A stretch of 17,815 nucleotides of DNA from contig JAAXXJ010000033.1 of the NCBI GenBank assembly GCA_013334545.1, forward strand, positions 1 to 17,815. The letters are read 5' to 3'. The translations under genes were made by a program, and so were the position numbers. The notes beneath the pieces are model-generated. The model was not told the DNA's origin and did not search any database. It was given only the letters and a program-made list of their open reading frames with translations. Shown here in pieces: positions 1 to 6,713 of the stretch. Source of the stretch: Nitrospirota bacterium (GTDB lineage Bacteria; Nitrospirota; UBA9217). Position 1 is the first letter of the stretch, and each line of letters begins with the position of its first letter.

Positions 1-17
1 CAGGTTAGTCGTTTGAA

Positions 18-377
18 TTACCTTGCTCTATTTTTTTCGACGTTTTTCGTTCTTAAATCCAATGAATAGTATTCGTCTTTTTCGTTTCTAATAATCAGCT
101 TCTGGTTCTCAATCCTCATTTCCGTGATGTAAATAGTTTGAACATCTTTCTCAAGCCAAAAATTGAACCAGACCTTATATATTCTTTTTTCCCAAAGTTT
201 CTTCCCAGTTGTATTGTCAATGGCAACTACGAACCCCATCTGATCTGTTGGTGCCTCGTATCGGGTACCTTCATATATAACTGGTGTGACCTTTTGTGGT
301 GCGGCACGCTTCGCCGAACACGGAACGGCCAAGACGAGGGAAATCAAAATTGCTGTGATGAATGCCTTATATCTCAT
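18..377 (-). CDS. Small exported hypothetical protein, PQQ-repeat-like
   Basis: This 119-aa protein is of unknown function. I chose the ATG at 377 because GGAG lies 8 bases upstream on the minus strand; the ATG at 383 would have only 2 bases of spacing, and the longer reading frame to 452 runs through the upstream repeats. Residues 1-22 (MRYKAFITAILISLVLAVPCSA) form a signal peptide with a likely cleavage after CSA. The mature part contains VVAIDNTTGKKLWEKRIYK, which resembles one blade of a PQQ-type beta-propeller (AxDxxTGKxLW). A single blade cannot make a propeller, so the resemblance may be structural only or a remnant. The rest is rich in charged residues and beta-prone, and ends in a basic tail. 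Codon use is AT-rich, unlike its neighbours, which suggests recent acquisition. Real coding is likely; function is unassigned. Confidence 0.6.
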   Translation of the reverse strand: MRYKAFITAILISLVLAVPCSAKRAAPQKVTPVIYEGTRYEAPTDQMGFVVAIDNTTGKKLWEKRIYKVWFNFWLEKDVQTIYITEMRIENQKLIIRNEKDEYYSLDLRTKNVEKNRAR

Positions 378-410
378 ATTCATTGCTCCGACTAACCATT
401 TATTAAGTAG

Positions 411-449
411 ACCCCTTACAGAGTTCCCATACAGAGACCCCCTACTGAG
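411..449. repeat. Three tandem 13-bp direct repeats
   Basis: Three head-to-tail 13-mers lie without gaps: ACCCCTTACAGAG (411-423), TTCCCATACAGAG (424-436) and ACCCCCTACTGAG (437-449). They sit 34-72 bp upstream of the ATG at 377. That is where activator or iteron-like sites upstream of a promoter could lie. No binding protein can be named. Confidence 0.6.
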
Positions 450-774
450 CACCTCAAAATGAGTGCATAGTCAGGTGGTTTTCTTAGGCGGCTGTAATTA
501 TAACGATTTTCTGCTCGAATATATGCCTGATCTAAGAAGATGTCAACGGCGGTGATTGGGTATTTTATGGGTATATGGCGCAGAATACGGCTTGCAACTT
601 TATATGTTGAGAAGGATGGAAGCCTCAACAAGTACAGGAAGGACTTATCGCAGGCCTGCTGGAGCCTTTATTCACTATTCCGCAAACGAACCAGGTCCCG
701 TCATTACCTGCATCTTCCATTGCACCGGTCCGCGCCCGACAGCACAGACCGGGTGAAGCAGTCGATCATCTCCG
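450..774. other. Intergenic stretch with no recognised gene
   Basis: This lies between the GNAT gene and the small exported gene. The left part (to about 650) is AT-rich like the neighbouring gene; the right part returns to the GC-rich composition of the window. A 71-codon minus-strand frame (416-631) and 66- to 88-codon plus-strand frames cross it. None has a good ribosome site, signal peptide or motif that I recognise. It may hold a decayed gene or the junction of an acquired segment. Confidence 0.4.
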
Positions 775-1314
775 TTATAGCAGCTTCCCCATCAGCACTT
801 CGTTGATGAGCTCCCTGCCCACCTGGATCCGGTTCTTCCTGACGCCTTCTTCGGCAAAACCGGCCTTGGTGAACATGCCGAGGGAATGCTTGTTGGTGGT
901 GAAGATGTTCGCCTCGAGCTTCTTGAAGCCCTTCTCGCGCGCCCAGCTGATCGCGTAGTCGAGCAGAAGCGTACCGATACCGAGCCCGCGGAAGGCCTCG
1001 CGCAGATGGAGCCCCACGTGGAGGATGTGGGTCGTCTCCGGTCTCCTCCCGCCGTCAGCCTGCAGCGCTGCGAGGCAGCCGACCACGTCGCCGTCGACGA
1101 CCGCCACGATCAGCAGGTTCGTAGCGCCGTCCAGCGACTTGATGTACTCCCGCTCGGATTCGGGGTCCTTGCCGTAGTGCTCCATCAGGACATAGCTGCG
1201 CTCCATGGCGTTGGACCGCACCGTATCGATGATTGCGCAGGAATCTCCGCCCTGTGCCGGCCTGATGGTCACCTGCATCCCGCCCTTCGCTGTTACCGTC
1301 CGTATCGCATCCAT
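775..1314 (-). CDS. GNAT family N-acetyltransferase
   Basis: This 179-aa protein is a GCN5-related acetyltransferase, which moves an acetyl group from acetyl-CoA to an amine. Motif A with the pyrophosphate-binding loop is at about residues 104-120 (REAFRGLGIGTLLLDY, the R/Q-x-x-G-x-G/A signature at 109-114). It is followed by the usual helix WAREKGFKKLEANIF and motif B (NKHSLGMFTKAGFAEEG, 141-157). The length is typical of a single-domain GNAT. AAGGAGG lies 6 bases before the ATG, which fixes the start. A strong sigma70-type promoter is just upstream, so the gene is probably transcribed alone or leads the minus-strand run to its left. The substrate cannot be told from the sequence; the C-terminal RKNRIQVGRELINEVLMGK resembles amino-acid or small-amine acetyltransferases. 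Confidence 0.9.
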   Translation of the reverse strand: MDAIRTVTAKGGMQVTIRPAQGGDSCAIIDTVRSNAMERSYVLMEHYGKDPESEREYIKSLDGATNLLIVAVVDGDVVGCLAALQADGGRRPETTHILHVGLHLREAFRGLGIGTLLLDYAISWAREKGFKKLEANIFTTNKHSLGMFTKAGFAEEGVRKNRIQVGRELINEVLMGKLL

Positions 1315-1338
1315 GGCCGCCTCCTTCTGACTCGCTAT

Positions 1339-1353
1339 GGCGTATTATACGCC
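1339..1353. promoter_or_regulatory. Perfect palindrome over the GNAT -10 box
   Basis: GGCGTAT (1339-1345) and ATACGCC (1347-1353) are exact inverted repeats around one central base. The minus-strand -10 box lies inside the palindrome. This is the arrangement of a repressor operator; the repressor is unknown. Confidence 0.55.
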
Positions 1354-1372
1354 TGCCAGGAGGCAATCACAA
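1344..1372 (-). promoter_or_regulatory. Sigma70-type promoter of the GNAT gene
   Basis: On the minus strand TTGTGA (1372-1367) and a consensus TATAAT (1349-1344) are separated by exactly 17 bases. Transcription would start near 1337, giving a leader of about 23 bases that contains the AAGGAGG ribosome site. Confidence 0.7.
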
Positions 1373-1383
1373 TAATGATGCTC

Positions 1384-1411
1384 GAAGCTCCCCGCAACCA
1401 GCTGCGGCGAA
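1384..1411. repeat. REP-like hairpin, copy 1 (diverged)
   Basis: GAAGCTCCCCGCAACCAGCT followed by GCGGCGAA has the same plan as the hairpin at 2381-2413: a GAAGCTCCC lead, a GC-rich stem (CCGCA and TGCGG), and a trailing GAA. The stem is shorter than in the copies near 2.4 kb. It lies between the GNAT and SDR genes. Confidence 0.5.
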
Positions 1412-1430
1412 AGCGGTCGTGTGTCGTGGT

Positions 1431-2318
1431 TCATTTCCCGAGGAATCTGCTCAGCCCCTCCCGGAACCGCACCGGCTCGATGCCGAGCGACTCGCGGATG
1501 TCGCGCAGGCCGCAGATATTGTCCTCCTGCAGCATGATGAGTTGGTCCGTGGTGACCGGCGGCTTGGGGAGCACGGCTTCGGCGATCTTCGCCATGCTCC
1601 GCATAAAGAACAGGGGCATATGCACCGTGGGACGGTTCACGCCAAGCGCCGCGGCAATGGCCTTCGTCACCTCTTCATAGGTCAACTGCTCCGGCCCGCC
1701 GATTTCATAGACCTTGTTGAGATGCGCCCCGCCGGTGACGATCTTCGCCAGGCATGCCGCGACATCGTCGATGAAGATCGGCTGGACTTTCGACCGTCCC
1801 GTACCGATGACCGGCAGGACCGGAGAGATCTTGATCGTCTCGGCCAGCCGGATGGTGAAGAGGTCGCCGGGGCCGTAGATGAGCGAGGACCTGAGGATGG
1901 TAAAGGGAACGCCGCTCGCTCGTACGAGCTCTTCGGCCTCCCATTTGGTCCTGTGATACAGGCTCTTCGCGTTCGGCCGCGTGCCGAGGGCGCTCTGGTA
2001 GATGAAGTGGCGGACGCCCGCTTTCTTCGCCTCCTCAAGAAGGTTCCGGGTGCCGTCGACATGCACGTCTTTGAATGTGACACCCGGCGCTTCCTGGATA
2101 ATGCCGACCAGGTGGATGACCTTTTTGCATCCCTGCAACGCTGTCTCGAGTGACGACAGGTTGGAGATGTCTCCCTCGGCGAGTTCTGCGCCAAGGTCCC
2201 GGAGCCGCGCCGCCTTCGCAACATTCCTCACCAGAGCACGCACCGCGATATTGTCCTGTCGCAGGAGCTTGACCAGATTTCTGCCGACAAAGCCGTTTGC
2301 ACCGGTGACAAGGATCAT
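1431..2318 (-). CDS. NDUFA9-like atypical SDR, NAD(P)-binding protein
   Basis: This 295-aa protein belongs to the atypical short-chain dehydrogenase/reductase group close to the complex I subunit NDUFA9 and to nucleoside-sugar epimerases. The N-terminal Rossmann fold starts at once with ILVTGANGFVG (GxxGxxG at 6-12) and binds NAD(P). VIHLVGII (67-74) is the following strand. Y121-x-x-x-K125 (YHRTK) is the SDR catalytic pair. The middle has the epimerase-like LRSSLIYGPGD and the IFIDDVAACLAKI segment. Length matches the family. GGAGG stands 6 bases before the ATG. Bacterial members outside complex I loci are often of unknown substrate; roles in quinone or lipid chemistry have been suggested for the family. 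No nuo genes are nearby, so membership in complex I is not supported here. Confidence 0.88.
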   Translation of the reverse strand: MILVTGANGFVGRNLVKLLRQDNIAVRALVRNVAKAARLRDLGAELAEGDISNLSSLETALQGCKKVIHLVGIIQEAPGVTFKDVHVDGTRNLLEEAKKAGVRHFIYQSALGTRPNAKSLYHRTKWEAEELVRASGVPFTILRSSLIYGPGDLFTIRLAETIKISPVLPVIGTGRSKVQPIFIDDVAACLAKIVTGGAHLNKVYEIGGPEQLTYEEVTKAIAAALGVNRPTVHMPLFFMRSMAKIAEAVLPKPPVTTDQLIMLQEDNICGLRDIRESLGIEPVRFREGLSRFLGK

Positions 2319-2380
2319 GATTGACCTCCAGTTATTCTTATATTATTAGCACGGAAGACGATTGGATCATTTATATCCTT

Positions 2381-2413
2381 GAAGCTCCCTGCAGCAAGCT
2401 GCAGGGAATCTTC
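2381..2413. repeat. REP-like hairpin, copy 2
   Basis: TCCCTGCAGC (2386-2395) and GCTGCAGGGA (2398-2407) form a perfect 10-bp stem with a 2-base AA gap. Outer GAAG (2381-2384) pairs with CTTC (2410-2413). There is no T-run on either side, so it is not a standard terminator. It lies between the SDR gene and the large outer-membrane gene. Confidence 0.7.
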
Positions 2414-2435
2414 GATCCTCAAGGAAGTACTATGT

Positions 2436-2494
2436 ATTCTAATCGCTCGCTAACCCCGTAGCAAGCTGCGGGGAATGCGCTCGCTCCTGGATTC
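2436..2494. repeat. 59-bp dispersed repeat, copy A
   Basis: The outer arms are nearly identical to those of copy B at 5639-5697: 22 of 24 bases on the left and 18 of 21 on the right. The 14-base centre differs. Here the hairpin is CCCCGTAGC (2454-2462) and GCTGCGGGG (2465-2473), with one G-T pair. The centre resembles the REP-like hairpin at 2381-2413. Confidence 0.65.
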
Positions 2495-2580
2495 TTCTCT
2501 TCGTGACATTCGTGTTCTTTTTTATCCGCATTTATGCGTTTTAAAGAGAACTTCTCTTGTCGCTCGTCACGTATCTCCGT

Positions 2581-5547
2581 CTATAGTGCCAGCGGCACCC
2601 AGAGCCCGAAGTAGGCCTGCAACTCGCCGTCCTGGTCCAGGCCCTTCGCGAACACGAGCCGAATGGTGAGCGGCAGATAGTACCCGAGCGTCATGTCCAG
2701 CCGCGCCTCAGCACCGATGCTCCGCCTGACATCGCTCTCACGGAACACGCCGTCCCAGGCATTGCCTGCCTCGAAGAAGACGGCGCCATGCAGTTTCCGG
2801 TAGTAGAAAGGCTTGGTATCCCACCCCCGCTCCAGGAGCGAGATGGGAAAACGGTATTCCAGGCTCCCGAGCGCTGCCTTCTGCCCGCGCAGCACGTTGG
2901 TCGGGTAGCCCCGGAGGGTGACCGTCTGGTCGTCGAGGGAGAGCGTGATATCTCCCGGGTTGTCGCCGCCGAGCTGGTAGGCGCCCTGCGCCGGCGCCTG
3001 GCCCGTTGAGGTCCCGCCAAAGGCGCGCACCAGCAGGACGTGGTGTTTCCACGGCAGGTTCAGGTATTCGTGCCAATCAGCGGAATACTTCGTGAACTCA
3101 AAGTCGCTGCCCAAGGACCCGTCGAACCGCTCTGCGCCGACCTCGAAGGTCCTTCCCTGTTCGGGGCTGATGGAGAAGGCGTACCGCCTCGAGCTATTAT
3201 AGAGATAGCTCAGCCGGCCTGACACCAGGTCGCCCTGCGCGGGCAGCGGGCCGCGATAGCCGGGCCAGGGCGGCAGGTCGGTAAGGTTGGAGATCTCCTT
3301 CCGCTGATATCCCATGGTCAGCATATGCTGGCTCGCGTTCTTCAGCAGCGGCACGATGACCGACGCTCCGATGGTCCTGTCGCGTTCAACGTAGTCCTTG
3401 GTACCCCCGGCGTCCTGCAGGAAATCACTGTAGGTGACGTCATTGTCCGCGGCATAAAGGTGAAGGGTCGGATACATCCCATCGTAGAAATAGTCGATGT
3501 CGTACCAGATGCGGCCGTTCTTCGGGCCATAGAGCACCGTGGCGGTGTATTGGTGGCGCTGGACCACGTCCTGGCCAAAGGTGAACACGCCCACCAGGGT
3601 CCCGCTTTCATAGCTGTAGCCAAACCAGGGCAGCCAGAACCGGGGATAGATCGTGGAGGCCGGGCTGTACGGATAGGACGATGTTTCAACCGGGATCTCC
3701 GCGTACTGCACGGAAGGATATCGATCGAGATAGAGCTCCGCGGGCTTCCACGCCGAAGGTTCAAGGCCCATGAGATGGACGTCGTATCCCTTGGAGCTGT
3801 AGGACGCGAAGGCAAGCGTCTTGTTGTCCGGCGACGGCGAAGGCGCAAAGGCGCCGCCCAGGGCGTTCGTCACCTGGAAGAGCTTTTTTGTCTCAAGTTC
3901 GTAAGCGAAGATATTGAAAATGCCCGTCCGGTCAGAAGAGAAAAAGAGTCTCTTCCCGTCACTGCTCCAGGCCGGTCCGAGGTCCACGGCGCGGTCGTGG
4001 TTCACGTCCAGGGTGACCTTGCCCGCGGTGTCGAGAAGAATGATGTCCCGGTACCCGCCTGGACGCCATATTCCCGCGGCGATGGTCTTTCCGTCAGGGC
4101 TCCACCGCGGCGTCTCGTACTGCTCAACGCTCCAAGGAGTAAGGGGAACAATGTCCTTCTCCTCTGCCGGTCCCGATCGGACCGTCGAAGGGTCCAGCAT
4201 TGCCAACCTCGTCATGCCCATCCGGTTCATGACGAAGACAAGCGACCTGCCGTCCGGTGAGAGATGGGGGTCGCGAGCCCGGAGCCCCTTCGTGAGCTGG
4301 ACCTCCCGTTTCCTGGTCAGATCATAGTAATAGAGATCATTGTAATAGTCCGTGTTCCGGATGATCTCGATCCTGGTGTGATAGAGCCTCGTCCCGTCAG
4401 CGCTCCAGGAAAGCGCGGTCCCCGATGCAGAGGACGGGAAGACGTTCTCGGCGATCTTCTTCGCTTCGCTCCCGTCCGCATCGGCCAGATAGATGCCGGG
4501 ATATTCGTCCCCCTGGACCACGCCGAAGGCGATCTTTGTTCCGTCCGGCGAGTACGCAGGATTGGCGGTCACGAAGCCTTTGCGGGTAAGCGGTGTGGAT
4601 GTCGTCAAGCCCTTTGACGAAAGCTCATCGCGCTGCTTTCCATATCTGTTCCCGAGCTCACGCTTCCATTCGCTCCAGAGCTGCTCGTAATTCTCCTGCA
4701 GGACCTTCTCGCCCGTGGAGCCTACCAGAAACGGGAACTTCCTGCTGCTGTACAGGAGGCTCACCTCGGCAAGCCTCTCCCGTCCGTACTTGTCAGCGAT
4801 GAACCGGGTGAAGCCCTCCCCGAAAAGATAGGGCAGATCGCCGGCGGGCCAGGAATCAGGAAAGACCGAGGCCTGCCCGAGGTCGGGGAAGGCGTTCTCG
4901 AGCACCGCGGTGCGGATCTCCATCTCGGCGCCCGGTGAACGCCCCCGGCCGGCTCCGGTCTGCTCGGTCTCCTCATAGGTCGCGAGACCCTCGATCATCC
5001 ACTCGGGCTGGAACATGTTGGGGAAGTAGATCCTGCCCAGGACTTTCTGCACCGTCTCGGGTCCTCCGATCACCATGTCAAGATGCAGCACATGGGTGTA
5101 CTCGTGGGTGATCACCAGCCTGAGCCAGTCGTCGTAAGCGGTGAGACCGAACCCCGGACCGCCCGCAGGTTGGGTGAGGAACAGGACGATCTGGTTGTAG
5201 GGAATGGGCGACGTATAGCCGTTCGCCTCGTCCATGGCGTCCACGAGAACGATGCGGGTCCTCTCCCGCGGCTCCCACCTGATCCTCGGCACGAGCCGGC
5301 TGTGGACGTCTTCGGCGATCACCGCCGCCCGCTTCGCGATCTCCTCGCCGCCCTGGTGGTAGTGGATGAGGAAGTGCGGCGTCTCGAACGTGGTCCAGAC
5401 GAAGGAGGGATCGAACTTGGCGTAAGCTGCGGGCGAAGCAATGAACAGTGCGGCGAACAGGATGGCGAGGAGAGCGACGGCACGGCCGCGGGAACGGCGA
5501 CCGCGCGACAGGAGAGGCTGGAACGTGATCGGCGAACGAGCGCGCAT
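2581..5547 (-). CDS. Outer-membrane protein: peptidase MA-like + PD40 propeller + Omp85-type barrel
   Basis: This is a 988-aa multidomain surface protein. Residues 1-43 are a signal peptide (AVALLAILFAALFIASPAAYA). Residues 44-300 form a gluzincin-like domain with HEYTH at 148-152 and the third-ligand helix EWMIEGLATYEE with E186, as in peptidase MA-type metallopeptidases, so it may be catalytically active. Residues 325-600 hold about six PD40/TolB repeats (SPDG-type turns near 333, 383, 430, 483, 528 and 572). The C-terminal part, mostly from about 640, is beta-barrel-like. It contains the Omp85 signature LRGYP (878-882), GSLEYRFPI (894-902) and an AGNAW element, as in BamA/TamA barrels. No POTRA domains are visible; the propeller occupies their place. 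The frame extends to 5625, but the promoter lies inside that extension, so I chose the ATG at 5547. The substrate is unknown. Confidence 0.88.
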   Translation of the reverse strand: MRARSPITFQPLLSRGRRSRGRAVALLAILFAALFIASPAAYAKFDPSFVWTTFETPHFLIHYHQGGEEIAKRAAVIAEDVHSRLVPRIRWEPRERTRIVLVDAMDEANGYTSPIPYNQIVLFLTQPAGGPGFGLTAYDDWLRLVITHEYTHVLHLDMVIGGPETVQKVLGRIYFPNMFQPEWMIEGLATYEETEQTGAGRGRSPGAEMEIRTAVLENAFPDLGQASVFPDSWPAGDLPYLFGEGFTRFIADKYGRERLAEVSLLYSSRKFPFLVGSTGEKVLQENYEQLWSEWKRELGNRYGKQRDELSSKGLTTSTPLTRKGFVTANPAYSPDGTKIAFGVVQGDEYPGIYLADADGSEAKKIAENVFPSSASGTALSWSADGTRLYHTRIEIIRNTDYYNDLYYYDLTRKREVQLTKGLRARDPHLSPDGRSLVFVMNRMGMTRLAMLDPSTVRSGPAEEKDIVPLTPWSVEQYETPRWSPDGKTIAAGIWRPGGYRDIILLDTAGKVTLDVNHDRAVDLGPAWSSDGKRLFFSSDRTGIFNIFAYELETKKLFQVTNALGGAFAPSPSPDNKTLAFASYSSKGYDVHLMGLEPSAWKPAELYLDRYPSVQYAEIPVETSSYPYSPASTIYPRFWLPWFGYSYESGTLVGVFTFGQDVVQRHQYTATVLYGPKNGRIWYDIDYFYDGMYPTLHLYAADNDVTYSDFLQDAGGTKDYVERDRTIGASVIVPLLKNASQHMLTMGYQRKEISNLTDLPPWPGYRGPLPAQGDLVSGRLSYLYNSSRRYAFSISPEQGRTFEVGAERFDGSLGSDFEFTKYSADWHEYLNLPWKHHVLLVRAFGGTSTGQAPAQGAYQLGGDNPGDITLSLDDQTVTLRGYPTNVLRGQKAALGSLEYRFPISLLERGWDTKPFYYRKLHGAVFFEAGNAWDGVFRESDVRRSIGAEARLDMTLGYYLPLTIRLVFAKGLDQDGELQAYFGLWVPLAL

Positions 5548-5553
5548 GAAGCA

Positions 5554-5582
5554 AAGATACCGGAAAGCGGAATGGCTGTCAA
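5554..5582 (-). promoter_or_regulatory. Promoter of the outer-membrane gene, apparently leaderless
   Basis: On the minus strand TTGACA (5582-5577) and TATCTT (5559-5554) are 17 bases apart. Only six bases separate the -10 box from the ATG at 5547, so the predicted transcript start falls on the start codon. No ribosome site is present upstream. Confidence 0.6.
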
Positions 5583-5638
5583 TTGCAGCTCCTTGTAGTA
5601 ATGGGCAGGGACCTATGAACCGCAAGGACGTTATCGTT

Positions 5639-5697
5639 ATTCTGATCGCTCGCTCACCCCGTCATTCGCTTTAGCGAATGCGTTCGCTCCAGGACTC
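5639..5697. repeat. 59-bp dispersed repeat, copy B
   Basis: It shares both outer arms with copy A (2436-2494) but carries another hairpin in the middle: CATTCGCT (5663-5670) and AGCGAATG (5673-5680), a perfect 8-bp stem with a TT loop. The two copies flank the large outer-membrane gene in the same orientation. Confidence 0.65.
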
Positions 5698-5744
5698 ACC
5701 TGACGGAAGCGGCGGCGGGGAAATCACGGGTGGAACGAGACGCT

Positions 5745-5939
5745 TTATTTCCGGCAGTACGGCTCGAACCGCTGCCTCAGGTCCCCGGCAAGCCGCCTGC
5801 CCGCTTCCTCGATGCGCTTGTGCTCCTTCGGCGTATGGATGTTCCCCCGGAGGATTAGGCCTTCTCCGTCAGGCAGGGCGTCGATGACCGGGAGGAACGC
5901 CAGGTCGAAGCTGATGTGTCCGAACATGCCCGGATCCAC
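5745..5939 (-). CDS. Small hypothetical protein downstream of the MauE-like gene
   Basis: This 64-aa frame starts with GTG at 5939, or ATG at 5927 (60 aa), 27 bases after the stop of the MauE/DoxX gene and in the same direction. It has no signal peptide or membrane segment. The second half is a charged amphipathic helix (PKEHKRIEEAGRRLAGDLRQRFEPY). Ribosome sites are weak for both starts, and translational coupling to the gene above is possible. I recognise no family. The composition is normal for the window and the frame is intact, so it may be a real small gene, but chance coding cannot be excluded. Confidence 0.4.
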   Translation of the reverse strand: MDPGMFGHISFDLAFLPVIDALPDGEGLILRGNIHTPKEHKRIEEAGRRLAGDLRQRFEPYCRK

Positions 5940-5966
5940 GGTCTAGCTTCTTTCGCCTTTTTGATC

Positions 5967-6452
5967 TCAACGGCGGATATATTCTTCCAGGGTCCACGCA
6001 CGCGCATCAGAGCAGAAAACGTAAATGCATATCCCCATCAGGATGAGATTCCTCACGATCGCTTTTCCATCGGCCATGTCAGGCAGATGCAGAACATCTG
6101 CAAGGAGGCCGAAGCAGCCGCAATCCACCACGATGCCCCTCGCCATGACCGACCCGATCGCAACGATGAAGAACCCGTTCAGGCACGCGATCATGAGCGC
6201 GCTTGTCCGGTGAAGGATGCCGAGGACGACGCACAGCCCCAGGAGGAACTCCAGCCAGGGGAGATACACGGCAAGGAACGATTCCAGCACACCGGGGAGC
6301 AATTGAAACTCCCTGAGCGTGAGCAGAAAACGCACAGGGTCGGCGATCTTGGCGAGTCCCGAGACCAGGAAAATGCCGCCCACGGCCAGGCGAAAAAGCA
6401 CGGAAAGGCGGTCAGCGATTGGAGCACTCGCACTGTCAGAACTAGCCGCCAT
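5967..6452 (-). CDS. MauE/DoxX family membrane protein
   Basis: This 161-aa protein has four predicted membrane segments (about 18-36, 60-80, 84-103 and 132-147). It has the DoxX/MauE pattern: LFRLAVGGIFLVSGLAKIADP at the start (16-39), then the second helix pair. The CxC pair DCGCFG (C111 and C113) at a membrane edge is typical of the MauE branch, whose members are thought to help disulfide or redox maturation of periplasmic proteins. GGAGGA precedes the ATG closely (GGAGGAGCAGCATATG). The start overlaps the last codons of a 57-aa membrane ORF, which implies translational coupling. Placement next to an exported rhodanese fits a thiol or sulfur role, but the partner is not known. Confidence 0.85.
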   Translation of the reverse strand: MAASSDSASAPIADRLSVLFRLAVGGIFLVSGLAKIADPVRFLLTLREFQLLPGVLESFLAVYLPWLEFLLGLCVVLGILHRTSALMIACLNGFFIVAIGSVMARGIVVDCGCFGLLADVLHLPDMADGKAIVRNLILMGICIYVFCSDARAWTLEEYIRR

Positions 6453-6615
6453 ATGCTGCTCCTCCCCTGTCCATCAAGGATGTGGTAGAAGGCTGTGCGG
6501 CAGGCCGCTTCCTGAAGATGGTGATGCCCGAGGCGGACATGGAGTGATAGAGCATCGCTATGCATAAGGCCAGCAACAGCAATGAGAGCATTTCAATTAT
6601 GGTCTTTCGGATCAT
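6442..6615 (-). CDS. Small single-pass membrane protein overlapping the MauE-like gene
   Basis: I translated this 57-aa frame directly from the minus strand: it starts MIRKTIIEMLSLLLLALCIA and ends GGAAYGG. Residues 6-23 form a hydrophobic helix preceded by RK, so the N-terminus should be cytoplasmic. The remainder is a short polar tail (RKRPAAQPSTTSLMDRGG). The stop codon at 6442-6444 lies inside the first codons of the MauE/DoxX gene, an 11-base overlap in another frame. The GGAGGA that serves that gene is within this ORF. The start has only a weak upstream purine stretch. It sits just after the rhodanese terminator, so it would head a MauE operon. Function is unknown. Confidence 0.5.
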   Translation of the reverse strand: MIRKTIIEMLSLLLLALCIAMLYHSMSASGITIFRKRPAAQPSTTSLMDRGGAAYGG

Positions 6616-6663
6616 GGCGCGGTCCCATTCCCTCGTTTCCGGAGATGCTCACTCTCGGGAGTA

Positions 6664-6693
6664 ATAAAAAAGCGGGGGCACCAGGCCCCCGCT
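6664..6693 (-). terminator. Rho-independent terminator after the rhodanese gene
   Basis: AGCGGGGGC (6671-6679) and GCCCCCGCT (6685-6693) form a perfect 9-bp stem with a 5-base loop. On the minus strand the stem is followed by a run of T (TTTTTTATTA). It begins about 20 bases after the rhodanese stop codon. Confidence 0.9.
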
Positions 6694-6713
6694 CATGAAA
6701 CGACAGAAAAGGA

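Noticed and set aside
416..631. 71-codon minus-strand frame in the left gap
   Set aside because: It overlaps the tandem repeats, has no ribosome site and shows no motif I know; treated as chance or decayed coding.
3325..4260. 311-codon plus-strand frame inside the outer-membrane gene
   Set aside because: Antisense shadow; its product is biased and without motifs, while the opposite strand carries clear domains.
2581..5625. Longer start of the large outer-membrane gene at 5625
   Set aside because: The extra 26 residues spoil the signal peptide and cover a consensus promoter; the ATG at 5547 fits better.
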